Origin: Pseudosulfitobacter pseudonitzschiae
GTDB lineage: Bacteria; Pseudomonadota; Alphaproteobacteria; Rhodobacterales; Rhodobacteraceae
NCBI RefSeq assembly: GCF_900129395.1
Contig: NZ_FQVP01000016.1
Span: 1-32,998, forward strand
DNA: 32,998 bases
Direction: 5' to 3'
The position numbers and the translations under genes are program-made. Below are positions 16,214-23,290 of the stretch, piece by piece. The notes beneath the pieces are model-generated. The model saw only the letters and a program-made list of their open reading frames with translations. It searched no databases and was not told the origin of the DNA. Position 1 is the first letter of the stretch, and every line of letters starts with the position of its first letter.

Positions 16214-17085
16214 TGTTTCTGCCTCGGGTTCATTGCGTCGTTCAGGCCTTCGCCCAAGAGTGAGAAGGACAGGACCGTCAAGACGATCGCGATACCCGGA
16301 ATGGCCGAGCAGTACCAAGCTGTGCGCAGTACGGCGCGGCCCTGGCCGATCATGTTGCCCCAGCTGGCATAGTTCGGATCGCCCAGACCAAGGAAGGCCA
16401 ATGCGCTTTCCAGCAGGATCGACAGCGCCATGATGACCGATGCGTAGACGATGATCGGCGGCAGGGCGTTGGGCAGGATTTCACGGAAGATCAGCGAGGT
16501 GTTCGACACTCCCAGATTGCGCGCGGCATCGACGAATTCGCGGTTGCGCAGGGACATGAACTCGGCCCGCACCATGCGCGCAGGGGCGGTCCAGCTGACG
16601 ATGCCGATGGCCAGTGTGATCCATTCGATCTTGGAGCCGAGGATGGCCACAAGGGTCAGCAACAGCACAAAGTTCGGGATGGTCTGGAAGGCTTCGGTAA
16701 TGCGCATCAGCAGGTCATCGACCCAGCCGCCGAAATAGCCGGCCAGTGCGCCGATCACGATGCCGATGATGATCGACACCAGCGTGGCGACAACGCCGAC
16801 CAGCAGCGAAATCCGAGCACCATAAAACAGCTGCGACAGGATACTGCGGCCCAACTGGTCGGTGCCCAGAGGATTTGCAGCGTCCACGAAGGGCGCGACC
16901 AGCGGCAGACCAGCACGGCGCAGCGGGTCGCCGGGATCAACCAACCCTGCGGTCAGCGCCATCAGCACAACGATGGCGAACAGGCCCAGCCCGAGAAGTG
17001 CCGCGCGGTTGCGGCGGTAACGCTGCCAGAAGACGACATAGCGGGGCGGTTCTGCCGGTCGCAGATCGGTATCAAGTACAGTCAT
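16210..17085 (-). CDS. ABC transporter permease, DppC/OppC type
   Basis: A 291-residue inner-membrane protein with an N-terminal OppC_N helix (ALLGLGLFAIVVLMALTAGL) and a further five or so helices. The EAA loop that contacts the ATPase is FVDAARNLGVSNTSLIFREILPN. NPLGTDQLGRSILSQLFYGARISLLVG is typical of the subfamily. It overlaps both neighbours by 4 nt, so the transporter genes are translationally coupled. Confidence 0.95.
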   Translation of the reverse strand: MTVLDTDLRPAEPPRYVVFWQRYRRNRAALLGLGLFAIVVLMALTAGLVDPGDPLRRAGLPLVAPFVDAANPLGTDQLGRSILSQLFYGARISLLVGVVATLVSIIIGIVIGALAGYFGGWVDDLLMRITEAFQTIPNFVLLLTLVAILGSKIEWITLAIGIVSWTAPARMVRAEFMSLRNREFVDAARNLGVSNTSLIFREILPNALPPIIVYASVIMALSILLESALAFLGLGDPNYASWGNMIGQGRAVLRTAWYCSAIPGIAIVLTVLSFSLLGEGLNDAMNPRQKQ

Positions 17086-18071
17086 GAGAGTTCAATCCGG
17101 CTGTCGAGACGTGCGTAAAGCAGGTCGGTTAGAAAATTGACGAGGATCACGATGATCGAACACAAAAAGATGATGCCCATCAGCGTGTTCATGTCGCGTT
17201 GGATCACCGACTGATAGGCCAGTTGCCCCAGCCCCGGCAGGGTAAAGATGGTTTCCACCACCACCGATCCGCCCAGCAGGGTCGAGAATTGCAGGCCGAA
17301 CAGGGTAACGGCAGGCAGCAGCGCGTTGCGCATGATGTGATGAACCATCAGCCGCGTTTCGCCAGCGCCCTTGGCGCGTGCGGTGCGCACGAAATCCTGG
17401 TCCGCGACCTGTATCACCGACGACCGCATCAGCCGCAGATAGAACGACAAATAGATCAATGACAGGGCCGCTGTCGGCATGATCAGATGCCGGGCCACAT
17501 CCACGACGTGATCCCAGCCGGTGTAAAACCCGGCAATGGTTTTGATCCCGCCGACCGGCAGCCAGCCCAGCTTGACCGAGAACAGCAGCATCATCATCAG
17601 CGACAGAAAGAAGCTGGGGGTGGCATAGAAAACCAGACCCAGCGTGGAAATCAGGTTGTCGGTCAGCGAATAGGCCCGCCGCGCGGCAAAGGCGCCCAGC
17701 GTGATCCCGATCGAAAAGGCAAGGCTGAGCGATGTCGCCATCAGCAGCAACGTCGTGCCAAGCCGGTCCATCAGGACGGTCGCCACGGGTTGTTCGTAGA
17801 CGAACGACTGTCCCATATCAAATGTTGCCAGCTTGACCATATAGCGCCACAGCTGCACCCAGACCGGTTGGTCCAGCCCATATTCAGCTCGCATTCGTGC
17901 GATAAAATCCGCATCCGCACCGCCCATGTCACCGACCAGCGCATCAACAGTGTCGCCAGGAGTCAGTTTGAGCAGCAGGAAAGTGCCGATCATAATCAGG
18001 ATAATGACCGGAATGGCCTGCAGAAGACGCCTCAGGGCGTAAATCAGCATCGGGGGTATGGTGGGTTTCAT
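17082..18071 (-). CDS. ABC transporter permease, DppB/OppB type
   Basis: A 329-residue inner-membrane protein. The N-terminal helix RRLLQAIPVIILIMIGTFLLLKLTPGD is the hallmark of DppB/OppB. The EAA loop is FVRTARAKGAGETRLMVHHIMRNALLP, and the end is LVNFLTDLLYARLDSRIELS. A second ATG seven codons in could also be the start. It is separated from the binding-protein gene by 90 nt that contain a strong hairpin, and it overlaps the DppC-type gene by 4 nt. Confidence 0.95.
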   Translation of the reverse strand: MKPTIPPMLIYALRRLLQAIPVIILIMIGTFLLLKLTPGDTVDALVGDMGGADADFIARMRAEYGLDQPVWVQLWRYMVKLATFDMGQSFVYEQPVATVLMDRLGTTLLLMATSLSLAFSIGITLGAFAARRAYSLTDNLISTLGLVFYATPSFFLSLMMMLLFSVKLGWLPVGGIKTIAGFYTGWDHVVDVARHLIMPTAALSLIYLSFYLRLMRSSVIQVADQDFVRTARAKGAGETRLMVHHIMRNALLPAVTLFGLQFSTLLGGSVVVETIFTLPGLGQLAYQSVIQRDMNTLMGIIFLCSIIVILVNFLTDLLYARLDSRIELS

Positions 18072-18126
18072 CGGAGATTTCTTTTCTGGTGCGCGCAGGT
18101 GAGTGGGAGGACTGCGGTCTTTGGAA

Positions 18127-18152
18127 CGGGCAGGCCGAAAGGGGCCTGCCCG
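18127..18152 (-). promoter_or_regulatory. Intercistronic hairpin between binding-protein and permease genes
   Basis: CGGGCAGGCC (18127-18136) and GGCCTGCCCG (18143-18152) form a perfect 10-bp stem around a 6-nt loop. It starts 10 nt after the binding-protein stop in the minus direction. No U run follows, so it is more likely an mRNA-stabilising or partial-termination element than a full terminator. Such hairpins usually let the binding protein be made in excess over the permeases. Confidence 0.7.
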
Positions 18153-18161
18153 AAGGTCAGA

Positions 18162-19751
18162 TTATTCGTCGAGCCAAAGGTCGTACCAGCTGGAGGAGTT
18201 CCAGCGTGGTGTGTTGTGGTGGTTCTTCAGCTTCTTCGAGGTGACCGAGATGAAGGGATGCTCGATCGCGAAGATCACGGGGATTTCTTCCATCTCTTTG
18301 CGCTGGATCGCGTGATACATTTCAGCGCGTTTCTCCGGATCAAGCTCGGAGGCCGCGTCGTCGATCATTTGGTCCATCTCTTCGCTTTTCCAGCCGAACT
18401 GGTTGGTCCATGGCGTTCCTTCGGGCTGGCCCGAGCGCAGCCAGACAGTTGTCGACACCGCAGGATCGGACCGGAACTGGTGCCAGCCGTTCGCCGTGTC
18501 GAAATCGTGGTCGCGGTACACGCCGTTCAGGAAGCCGGGCGCGTCGTTGGTCAGGATTTCAACGTCGATGTTGATCTCTTTCATCGCCTGCGCAAAGTAT
18601 TCGCCCCAAAGCTGGGTGTATTCCCCCCAAGGTGCGGGACGGTGACGCAGCTTGAAGCGGAAGCCGTCGTCTTTGACGGGATAGCCTGCCTCGTCCAGCA
18701 TCTTTTTCGCCAGCTCGACATCATAAGCATAGGTTTTCACGTCGTCGGTATAGTTGGCGCCACCGGCTTGCGGGACGGGTCCGCGTCCGGGGGCGGCAAA
18801 GCCGCGCATGATCGTGTCGATGGCGTAATCAATGTCCAGCCCGTGATAGATGGCCTGACGCACCTTCAGGTCCGCAAGGATCGGATTGCGGTGGTTGAAT
18901 TCGACGGTCGAGTGGGCGACGTTGTTTTCGTAGCCTTGGGTGCCGACATCAAACCGGTCGTCTTCCGAAAGACGGACCACATCGGCCATCGACACTCCGA
19001 TAAAGCCGGATTCGTGTACTTCGCCTGCTTCCAGAGCGGCAGCGGCAGCCGATTTATCCTTGATAAAGCGCCAGACGATCCGGTCGAGGTAGGGATAGCC
19101 CTCGCGCCAGTAGTCTTCATTCTTTTCCGCCATCACATACTGACCGCGTTCGTATTCGACAAACTTGAACGGACCAGTGCCCACGGGCGCGGTGTTGTAG
19201 GGGTTGTTGGGAATGTCGGTGCCCTCGTACAGGTGTTTGGGCATCGGGTGACCAAGGTCGGGCATGGCGGCCACGAACAGATCAAGTGGCATCGGCTTGG
19301 AATAGTTGAACACGGCGGTGTGCGGATCGGGGCAATCGACGGATTCCAGGTTTGCCTGCAGGGCCGAGGAATAGTTCAGCAGCTTTTTCCACATCTCGAT
19401 GGCGGTAAAGGACACGTCATCACAGGTGAAATCCTCGCCGTCATGCCAGCGCACGTTTTCGCGCAGTTTGACAGTGATGGTCAGACCGTCATCCGAACCG
19501 GACCATTCGGTCGCCAGAACTGGCACGTAGCCGTCATAACTTTTGTCGATTAGGGGTTCGACGATTTTGCCGCTGATGTTGTAGACGCCCGTAGACGCAC
19601 GCAATGCGGGGTTCAGGATCCGTTGTTCGGAGATCATGTGAATGATGGCCGTGCCACCCTTCTTGACCTCTTGTGCCGAAGCGACGCCGGCCGTCAGTGC
19701 GGTACTTGCGGTCAAGCACGCGATGCCAAGACCGATCAGTTGTTTCTTCAT
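18162..19751 (-). CDS. ABC transporter substrate-binding protein, family 5 (peptide/nickel type)
   Basis: A 529-residue periplasmic binding protein. ATG 19751 has AAGGGAG at 19760-19766, 8 nt upstream, and gives a clean signal peptide ending ASAQ. The longer frame from 19841 has no such support. Family features are WHDGEDFTCDDVSFT, PVGTGPFKFVEYERGQYVMAEKNEDYW, FNHRNPILADLKVRQAIYHGLD and LDEAGYP. It captures the substrate for the transporter encoded downstream and is the first gene of the minus-strand operon. Family 5 proteins bind peptides, opines, glutathione and metal chelates, so the ligand is open. Confidence 0.95.
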   Translation of the reverse strand: MKKQLIGLGIACLTASTALTAGVASAQEVKKGGTAIIHMISEQRILNPALRASTGVYNISGKIVEPLIDKSYDGYVPVLATEWSGSDDGLTITVKLRENVRWHDGEDFTCDDVSFTAIEMWKKLLNYSSALQANLESVDCPDPHTAVFNYSKPMPLDLFVAAMPDLGHPMPKHLYEGTDIPNNPYNTAPVGTGPFKFVEYERGQYVMAEKNEDYWREGYPYLDRIVWRFIKDKSAAAAALEAGEVHESGFIGVSMADVVRLSEDDRFDVGTQGYENNVAHSTVEFNHRNPILADLKVRQAIYHGLDIDYAIDTIMRGFAAPGRGPVPQAGGANYTDDVKTYAYDVELAKKMLDEAGYPVKDDGFRFKLRHRPAPWGEYTQLWGEYFAQAMKEINIDVEILTNDAPGFLNGVYRDHDFDTANGWHQFRSDPAVSTTVWLRSGQPEGTPWTNQFGWKSEEMDQMIDDAASELDPEKRAEMYHAIQRKEMEEIPVIFAIEHPFISVTSKKLKNHHNTPRWNSSSWYDLWLDE

Positions 19752-19838
19752 GTTTAAAGCTCCCTTTCTGTCGGACCCCTTCGTGGAATCGCGATATTGC
19801 TTTCGCTGGTTCATCACTGCCCAAGACGTTGATGTAGT

Positions 19839-19857
19839 CAATATGTTTCCTATATTG
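19839..19857. promoter_or_regulatory. Dyad CAATAT-N7-ATATTG, candidate operator
   Basis: A perfect 6-bp inverted repeat with a 7-nt spacer in AT-rich DNA, 88 bp upstream of the binding-protein start. The size and AT-rich arms suit a dimeric regulator such as the Lrp/AsnC protein encoded nearby. No start point for the minus-strand transcript can be fixed. Confidence 0.5.
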
Positions 19858-19888
19858 TTTTCATAAAAGAGAAAAAATTACTAGTTTA

Positions 19889-19918
19889 TTGACCTAACCT
19901 AGGTTAAATTTTTACCAT
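19889..19918 (+). promoter_or_regulatory. Candidate promoter of the dehydrogenase-VOC-lrp operon
   Basis: TTGACC (19889-19894, 5 of 6 matches to the -35 consensus) and TACCAT (19913-19918, 4 of 6 to the -10) are 18 bp apart. They lie 23-52 bp upstream of the ATG at 19941. The 12-bp palindrome at 19895-19906 fills the spacer. Confidence 0.55.
19895..19906. promoter_or_regulatory. Perfect 12-bp palindrome TAACCTAGGTTA, candidate operator
   Basis: The palindrome lies between the -35 and -10 elements of the plus-strand promoter. A protein bound here would block RNA polymerase. The nearest regulator gene is the Lrp/AsnC gene in the same operon, so autoregulation is the simplest reading. Confidence 0.55.
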
Positions 19919-19940
19919 AGAGAAACTCTGAGGCTTCCAT

Positions 19941-20651
19941 ATGCAGAAGACAGTTTGGGTTACCGGCGCAGGATCCGGCATAGGCGCTGCTGTTGCGCTC
20001 GGCTTTGCCAGGGCAGGCTTTCTTGTTGCTCTGACGGGGCGTGGAGCGCAAGCGCTCGAAGATATTGCCGCTACGTTCCCCGATAGGAAAATGGCCTTGG
20101 TGGTCGCGGGTGATGTGACTGACCGTCAAGGCATGGCAGAGGCTGCACAGCGAATTGCCGCTTGGGGAGATGGTCTGCATATCTTGTGCAACAACGCAGG
20201 TCTTAACATTCCACGCCGTCGCTGGGCGGATCTGGATTGGGAAAGCTGGGACAACCTTCTGAATATCAACGTGACCGGTGCGCTGAATGTGATAGCCGCC
20301 TGTCTTCCTGTCATGCGCGCGCAACGTGATGGCATCATGATCCACACTTCAAGTTGGGCGGGCCGGTTCCATTCTTCCAACGGTGGCGTGGCCTACGGCG
20401 CTTCGAAACATGCGCTGTCCGACATTTCCGCGAGCCTGAATGCGGAAGAGGGGGCGAACGGTATCCGGTCGACGGCGCTGTGCCCTGCCGAGGTTGCGAC
20501 GCCATTGCTGGCCAAAAGGCCCGGATTTGATGTCTCGACCCTGGCGGACATGATCCAGCCCGAGGACATGGCGCAGACCGCGCTTTACGTGGCGAACATG
20601 AACCCTTCGGTCGCCGTGCACGAAATTCTTCTGGCTCCGGTGCGCAAGTAA
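19941..20651 (+). CDS. SDR-family NAD(P)-dependent oxidoreductase
   Basis: A 236-residue classical short-chain dehydrogenase. The cofactor motif is TGAGSGIG (8-15), NNAG is at 84-87, Ser137/138 lie in HTSSWAG, and the catalytic pair is Tyr152-Lys156 in YGASK. GAGG at 19930-19933 lies 7 nt before the ATG. It is the first gene of the plus operon, divergent from the transporter operon. The substrate is probably an alcohol or ketone intermediate of the same pathway (inferred from position). Confidence 0.95.
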   Translation: MQKTVWVTGAGSGIGAAVALGFARAGFLVALTGRGAQALEDIAATFPDRKMALVVAGDVTDRQGMAEAAQRIAAWGDGLHILCNNAGLNIPRRRWADLDWESWDNLLNINVTGALNVIAACLPVMRAQRDGIMIHTSSWAGRFHSSNGGVAYGASKHALSDISASLNAEEGANGIRSTALCPAEVATPLLAKRPGFDVSTLADMIQPEDMAQTALYVANMNPSVAVHEILLAPVRK

Positions 20652-20686
20652 GCTTGCCCCAGCTCAATATCTGAAAGGAAACTGAA

Positions 20687-21547
20687 ATGTCCCACCCGGT
20701 CAAAGGTATAGATCACTGTTTTGCTCTGGTTCAGGATCTGGACAAGGCCGCCGAACAATACGCGGCGCTTGGCTTTACCCTGTCACCGCGCGGCCTGCAC
20801 TCCGAGGCCAAGGGCTCTGCCAATTATACCATCATGTTTCCTGACGATTATTTCGAACTGTTGGGCCTGTTGCGTGCGACACCGCTGAATGCGGCGCGGG
20901 GCAAGGCGCTGGAGGATCAGGGGCAGGGCTTGCATGCGATTGCCTGTCGTATCGGCACTGCCGAAGCCGCGGCATCCCAGCTGGCAGAGCTTGGCATCGG
21001 GACACACGGCCTGGGCAGTTTCGAACGCCCCGTACCGCTGCCCGACGGCGGCTCTGCCGTTGCAGCCTTTTCAACAGTGGTCTTTGACCCCGCTGAAGTG
21101 CCCTTCGGTTCGGTCTTTATGTGCCAGCACAAGACCCCCGAAACCGTCTGGTTGCCCGAGTTGCTGACCCACGCCAACACGGCCTGCGGCCTTGATGCGA
21201 TCCTTGCGCTGTCCGAAGATCCCGATGCAGATGGCAAGCGGTTTGCGCGGCTCTGGGCCGACGGCGCGACCCGTGCGTCCAGCGGCGGCGTGACGGTGAG
21301 CACAGGTGCGAATTCTGCGCCGCTGGTTCTGTTGCAACGGGAGGAAATGCAGGCGCTTTATCCCGATGTTGATCTGTCCCTGACCCCCAAGGGCGCCTTT
21401 ACGGTTTTGCGGATCAAAGTGTCTGACATGAACGCCGCGCGGCAATGTCTGAAGGATGCCGATATCACGCCAATCACGACGCAGGCCGGTCTGGCAGTTG
21501 CCCCCCAGCACGCGTCGGGTGTCATCGTCGAGTTCGTGCCCGCATGA
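20687..21547 (+). CDS. VOC-family (glyoxalase-like) protein
   Basis: A 286-residue protein with two vicinal-oxygen-chelate-type halves. The first begins GIDHCFALVQDLDKAAEQYAALGF, with a likely metal His at HCF and Glu at YFELLGLL. The second half has weaker repeats near VLRIKVSDMNAARQCL. It resembles the glyoxalase-like domain proteins of the PF13468 type. AAGGAA lies just before ATG 20687. Roles in the superfamily range from isomerase to dioxygenase, so the reaction is unknown. The stop overlaps the lrp start by 4 nt. Confidence 0.88.
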   Translation: MSHPVKGIDHCFALVQDLDKAAEQYAALGFTLSPRGLHSEAKGSANYTIMFPDDYFELLGLLRATPLNAARGKALEDQGQGLHAIACRIGTAEAAASQLAELGIGTHGLGSFERPVPLPDGGSAVAAFSTVVFDPAEVPFGSVFMCQHKTPETVWLPELLTHANTACGLDAILALSEDPDADGKRFARLWADGATRASSGGVTVSTGANSAPLVLLQREEMQALYPDVDLSLTPKGAFTVLRIKVSDMNAARQCLKDADITPITTQAGLAVAPQHASGVIVEFVPA

Positions 21548-22053
21548 CGGAAAAGCTGCGCAAGACGGGCGTCAAGTCGATCGATACGATTACCTTTGAC
21601 GACATCGACCAGCAGATTCTGGATATTCTGCAGCGCGACAGCGACACGGTGATCAGTGCGATCTCTGACGCGGTCGGGCTGTCGCCGACCCCTTGCTGGC
21701 GGCGCATCAAGCGGATGGAGGAAGCGGGGCTGATTAAAAAGCGCGTGGCGCTGGTCGATCAGGTGCGCGCCAATGTGCCGATGACGATCTTTATCGGCGT
21801 CACGACACCGCGCCACGAGATAGGCTGGTTGCAGCGCTTTTGTGATCTTATCGATGAAATCCCCGAAGTGGTCGAAGCCTATCGGTTGACGGGTACGGTA
21901 GATTACATCCTGAAGGTCGTTGTGCCGGACATGAGTGCCTATGACCTTGTCTACAAGAAGATGATCGAGCGGCTGGAATTCAGCCAGATCAATTCGATGA
22001 TCTCGATGGAAGAGCTGAAGTTTACCACATCGATTCCAACCAAATATCTTTGA
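21544..22053 (+). CDS. Lrp/AsnC-family transcriptional regulator
   Basis: A 169-residue regulator starting at ATG 21544, overlapping the VOC gene (ATGA). The N-terminal winged-helix region has FDDIDQQILDILQRDSDTVISAISDAVGLSPTPCWRRIKRMEEAGLI, the standard Lrp HTH; the first half of that string marks helix 1. The C-terminal RAM domain follows, with VVEAYRLTGTVDYILKVVVPDM. Such proteins sense amino acids and control nearby transport and catabolic genes. The likely sites are the two dyads in the divergent promoter region (19839-19857 and 19895-19906). Confidence 0.95.
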   Translation: MTEKLRKTGVKSIDTITFDDIDQQILDILQRDSDTVISAISDAVGLSPTPCWRRIKRMEEAGLIKKRVALVDQVRANVPMTIFIGVTTPRHEIGWLQRFCDLIDEIPEVVEAYRLTGTVDYILKVVVPDMSAYDLVYKKMIERLEFSQINSMISMEELKFTTSIPTKYL

Positions 22054-22141
22054 TCAACAGGTGTTTTTGACCCGTTGGAATGGGCGCCTGCAGACCTGCG
22101 AGCGGGGCGGTGGTTCCGCAATGTCACAGGTACGCGCCTGC

Positions 22142-22411
22142 TCAGGCTGAAATGGCCGCCCAGCTCATCTGTGCAATGTTGTCCCTTTGCGCATCGGTCA
22201 GCTGGTTTTGGGTTGCGCGGGGCCTTTTCAATGCGTTGCGAATGCCGCCGCCAACAAAACCGACCATTGACCTAGGTGCAAAGGATTTCAAAACGCCCTG
22301 CTCTTGGGGCTTCGGTTCAAGGCTTGAAATCGGGTTCTCACCGCGCGTTTCCATGCCGTTCGATGCGAAGAGCGACGCTGTGAAGAATGCATTTGCCTGA
22401 GGATGGTTCAT
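22142..22411 (-). CDS. Possible small hypothetical protein
   Basis: An 89-residue frame starting MNHPQANAFF and ending QMSWAAISA. It has a moderately normal codon pattern, a Gly-rich turn (GFVGGGIRNAL) and a basic stretch (LKRPRATQ). There is no signal peptide or membrane helix. The upstream sequence offers only a weak GGAAA ribosome site. No family is recognised. It may be a small orphan gene or chance. Confidence 0.3.
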   Translation of the reverse strand: MNHPQANAFFTASLFASNGMETRGENPISSLEPKPQEQGVLKSFAPRSMVGFVGGGIRNALKRPRATQNQLTDAQRDNIAQMSWAAISA

Positions 22412-22718
22412 CTGTTTTCCGACGGGAGCAACACCGGAGGTGACAGTTCTGTGCCGAGTGTTTTGGCTGTCTACCTTGTGTCGCTCCAGGCTTTCGGAGA
22501 CCATCCACTTAAGCGAAGATGTTAATTATGATCGAAAATAGCTAATCACTTGCAGCCGGGCGGACCCCATCAGGATTCCGCCCGCATCTTCAGGGTTTCC
22601 CGGCCTTGGGGCAGCTGGCCGAATATCTCGTCATTATGTCATCGGCAGAGTACAAGTGGGCAAAAGGGCAGCGCAAAATGTTGCCACTTGGTATAATCAG
22701 CGTGTAGACGAGCACCAG

Positions 22719-22764
22719 CATCCGGGCGACCGCGCTAGTCATACAACTGGCGGTTGCCCGGATG
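22719..22764. repeat. Strong hairpin, 15-bp stem
   Basis: CATCCGGGCGACCGC (22719-22733) pairs with GCGGTTGCCCGGATG (22750-22764), with one G-U-type mismatch, around a 16-nt loop. No T run follows on either strand. It could be the end of a degraded mobile element or a structured site. Confidence 0.55.
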
Positions 22765-23290
22765 GCTCGGCCGAATGCCGTGGAAACAGTCCAAGTCTTT
22801 ATCCGCCCCCCTTTGCCTGCCAATTAGCTTCATGTGCGTCTTATTTCCCAAGGAGTAGTGCCATTGGGGGGGGGGCGACGCAGTAATTACCACATTGGAT
22901 GAAATCCGGTTCAGACCACTTATTTCAACTAAGCTCGGCCAGCCCATCACGTTGTGTGCTTATGCCGTAGACGCCCTCGTTCATCGTGCTGCTGAATTCG
23001 GCTCGTGGGCTTTGCTACAAAAGCTTAATAAAATCATTACTACCACTGCATTGCCGGGAGCGCCGCGCGGCCGAGCTATCAAATTATGTTAGTAACACTT
23101 TGCTGGAACTTACTTTGGAAAAATAGAGGTATCGTCAGGATCCCCAGTTAAATATGGTTGGCGAAGACATCATCTTGGGAGTTTCAATCAAAAGGTGACT
23201 TCACCATCCCGCGGTGTGATCAGATAAAGCCAAGACGGGCCGCGGCTGCGGCGAATGACTGGAAACCGCCGACAGGCGATGCCCACCACG

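Larger units (their letters stand above)
22054..23290. other. Junction region of about 1.2 kb with little coding potential
   Basis: Base composition and codon pattern differ from both sides. I see one weak ORF (22142-22411, minus), a strong hairpin (22719-22764), a run of ten G (22866-22875), and several short ORFs without ribosome sites or family features. It separates the metabolic island from the mobilisation genes. It probably consists of fragments left by insertion or deletion events, but I cannot name any of them. Confidence 0.5.

Noticed and set aside
17487-19553. A 688-codon open frame on the plus strand opposite the binding-protein and DppB-type genes
   Set aside because: It is the antisense of two well-supported genes. 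Its composition is that of reversed GC-rich codons, it has no ribosome site and no family features.
22265-22280. ATTGACCTAGGTGCAAA, partly similar to the promoter/operator at 19889-19906
   Set aside because: Only half of the palindrome is present, and no gene starts nearby in the right direction; likely coincidence.
22590-23092. Two short frames in the junction region (22590-22823 minus, 22895-23092 plus)
   Set aside because: Weak codon bias, no ribosome site and no family features; kept only as part of the junction entry.
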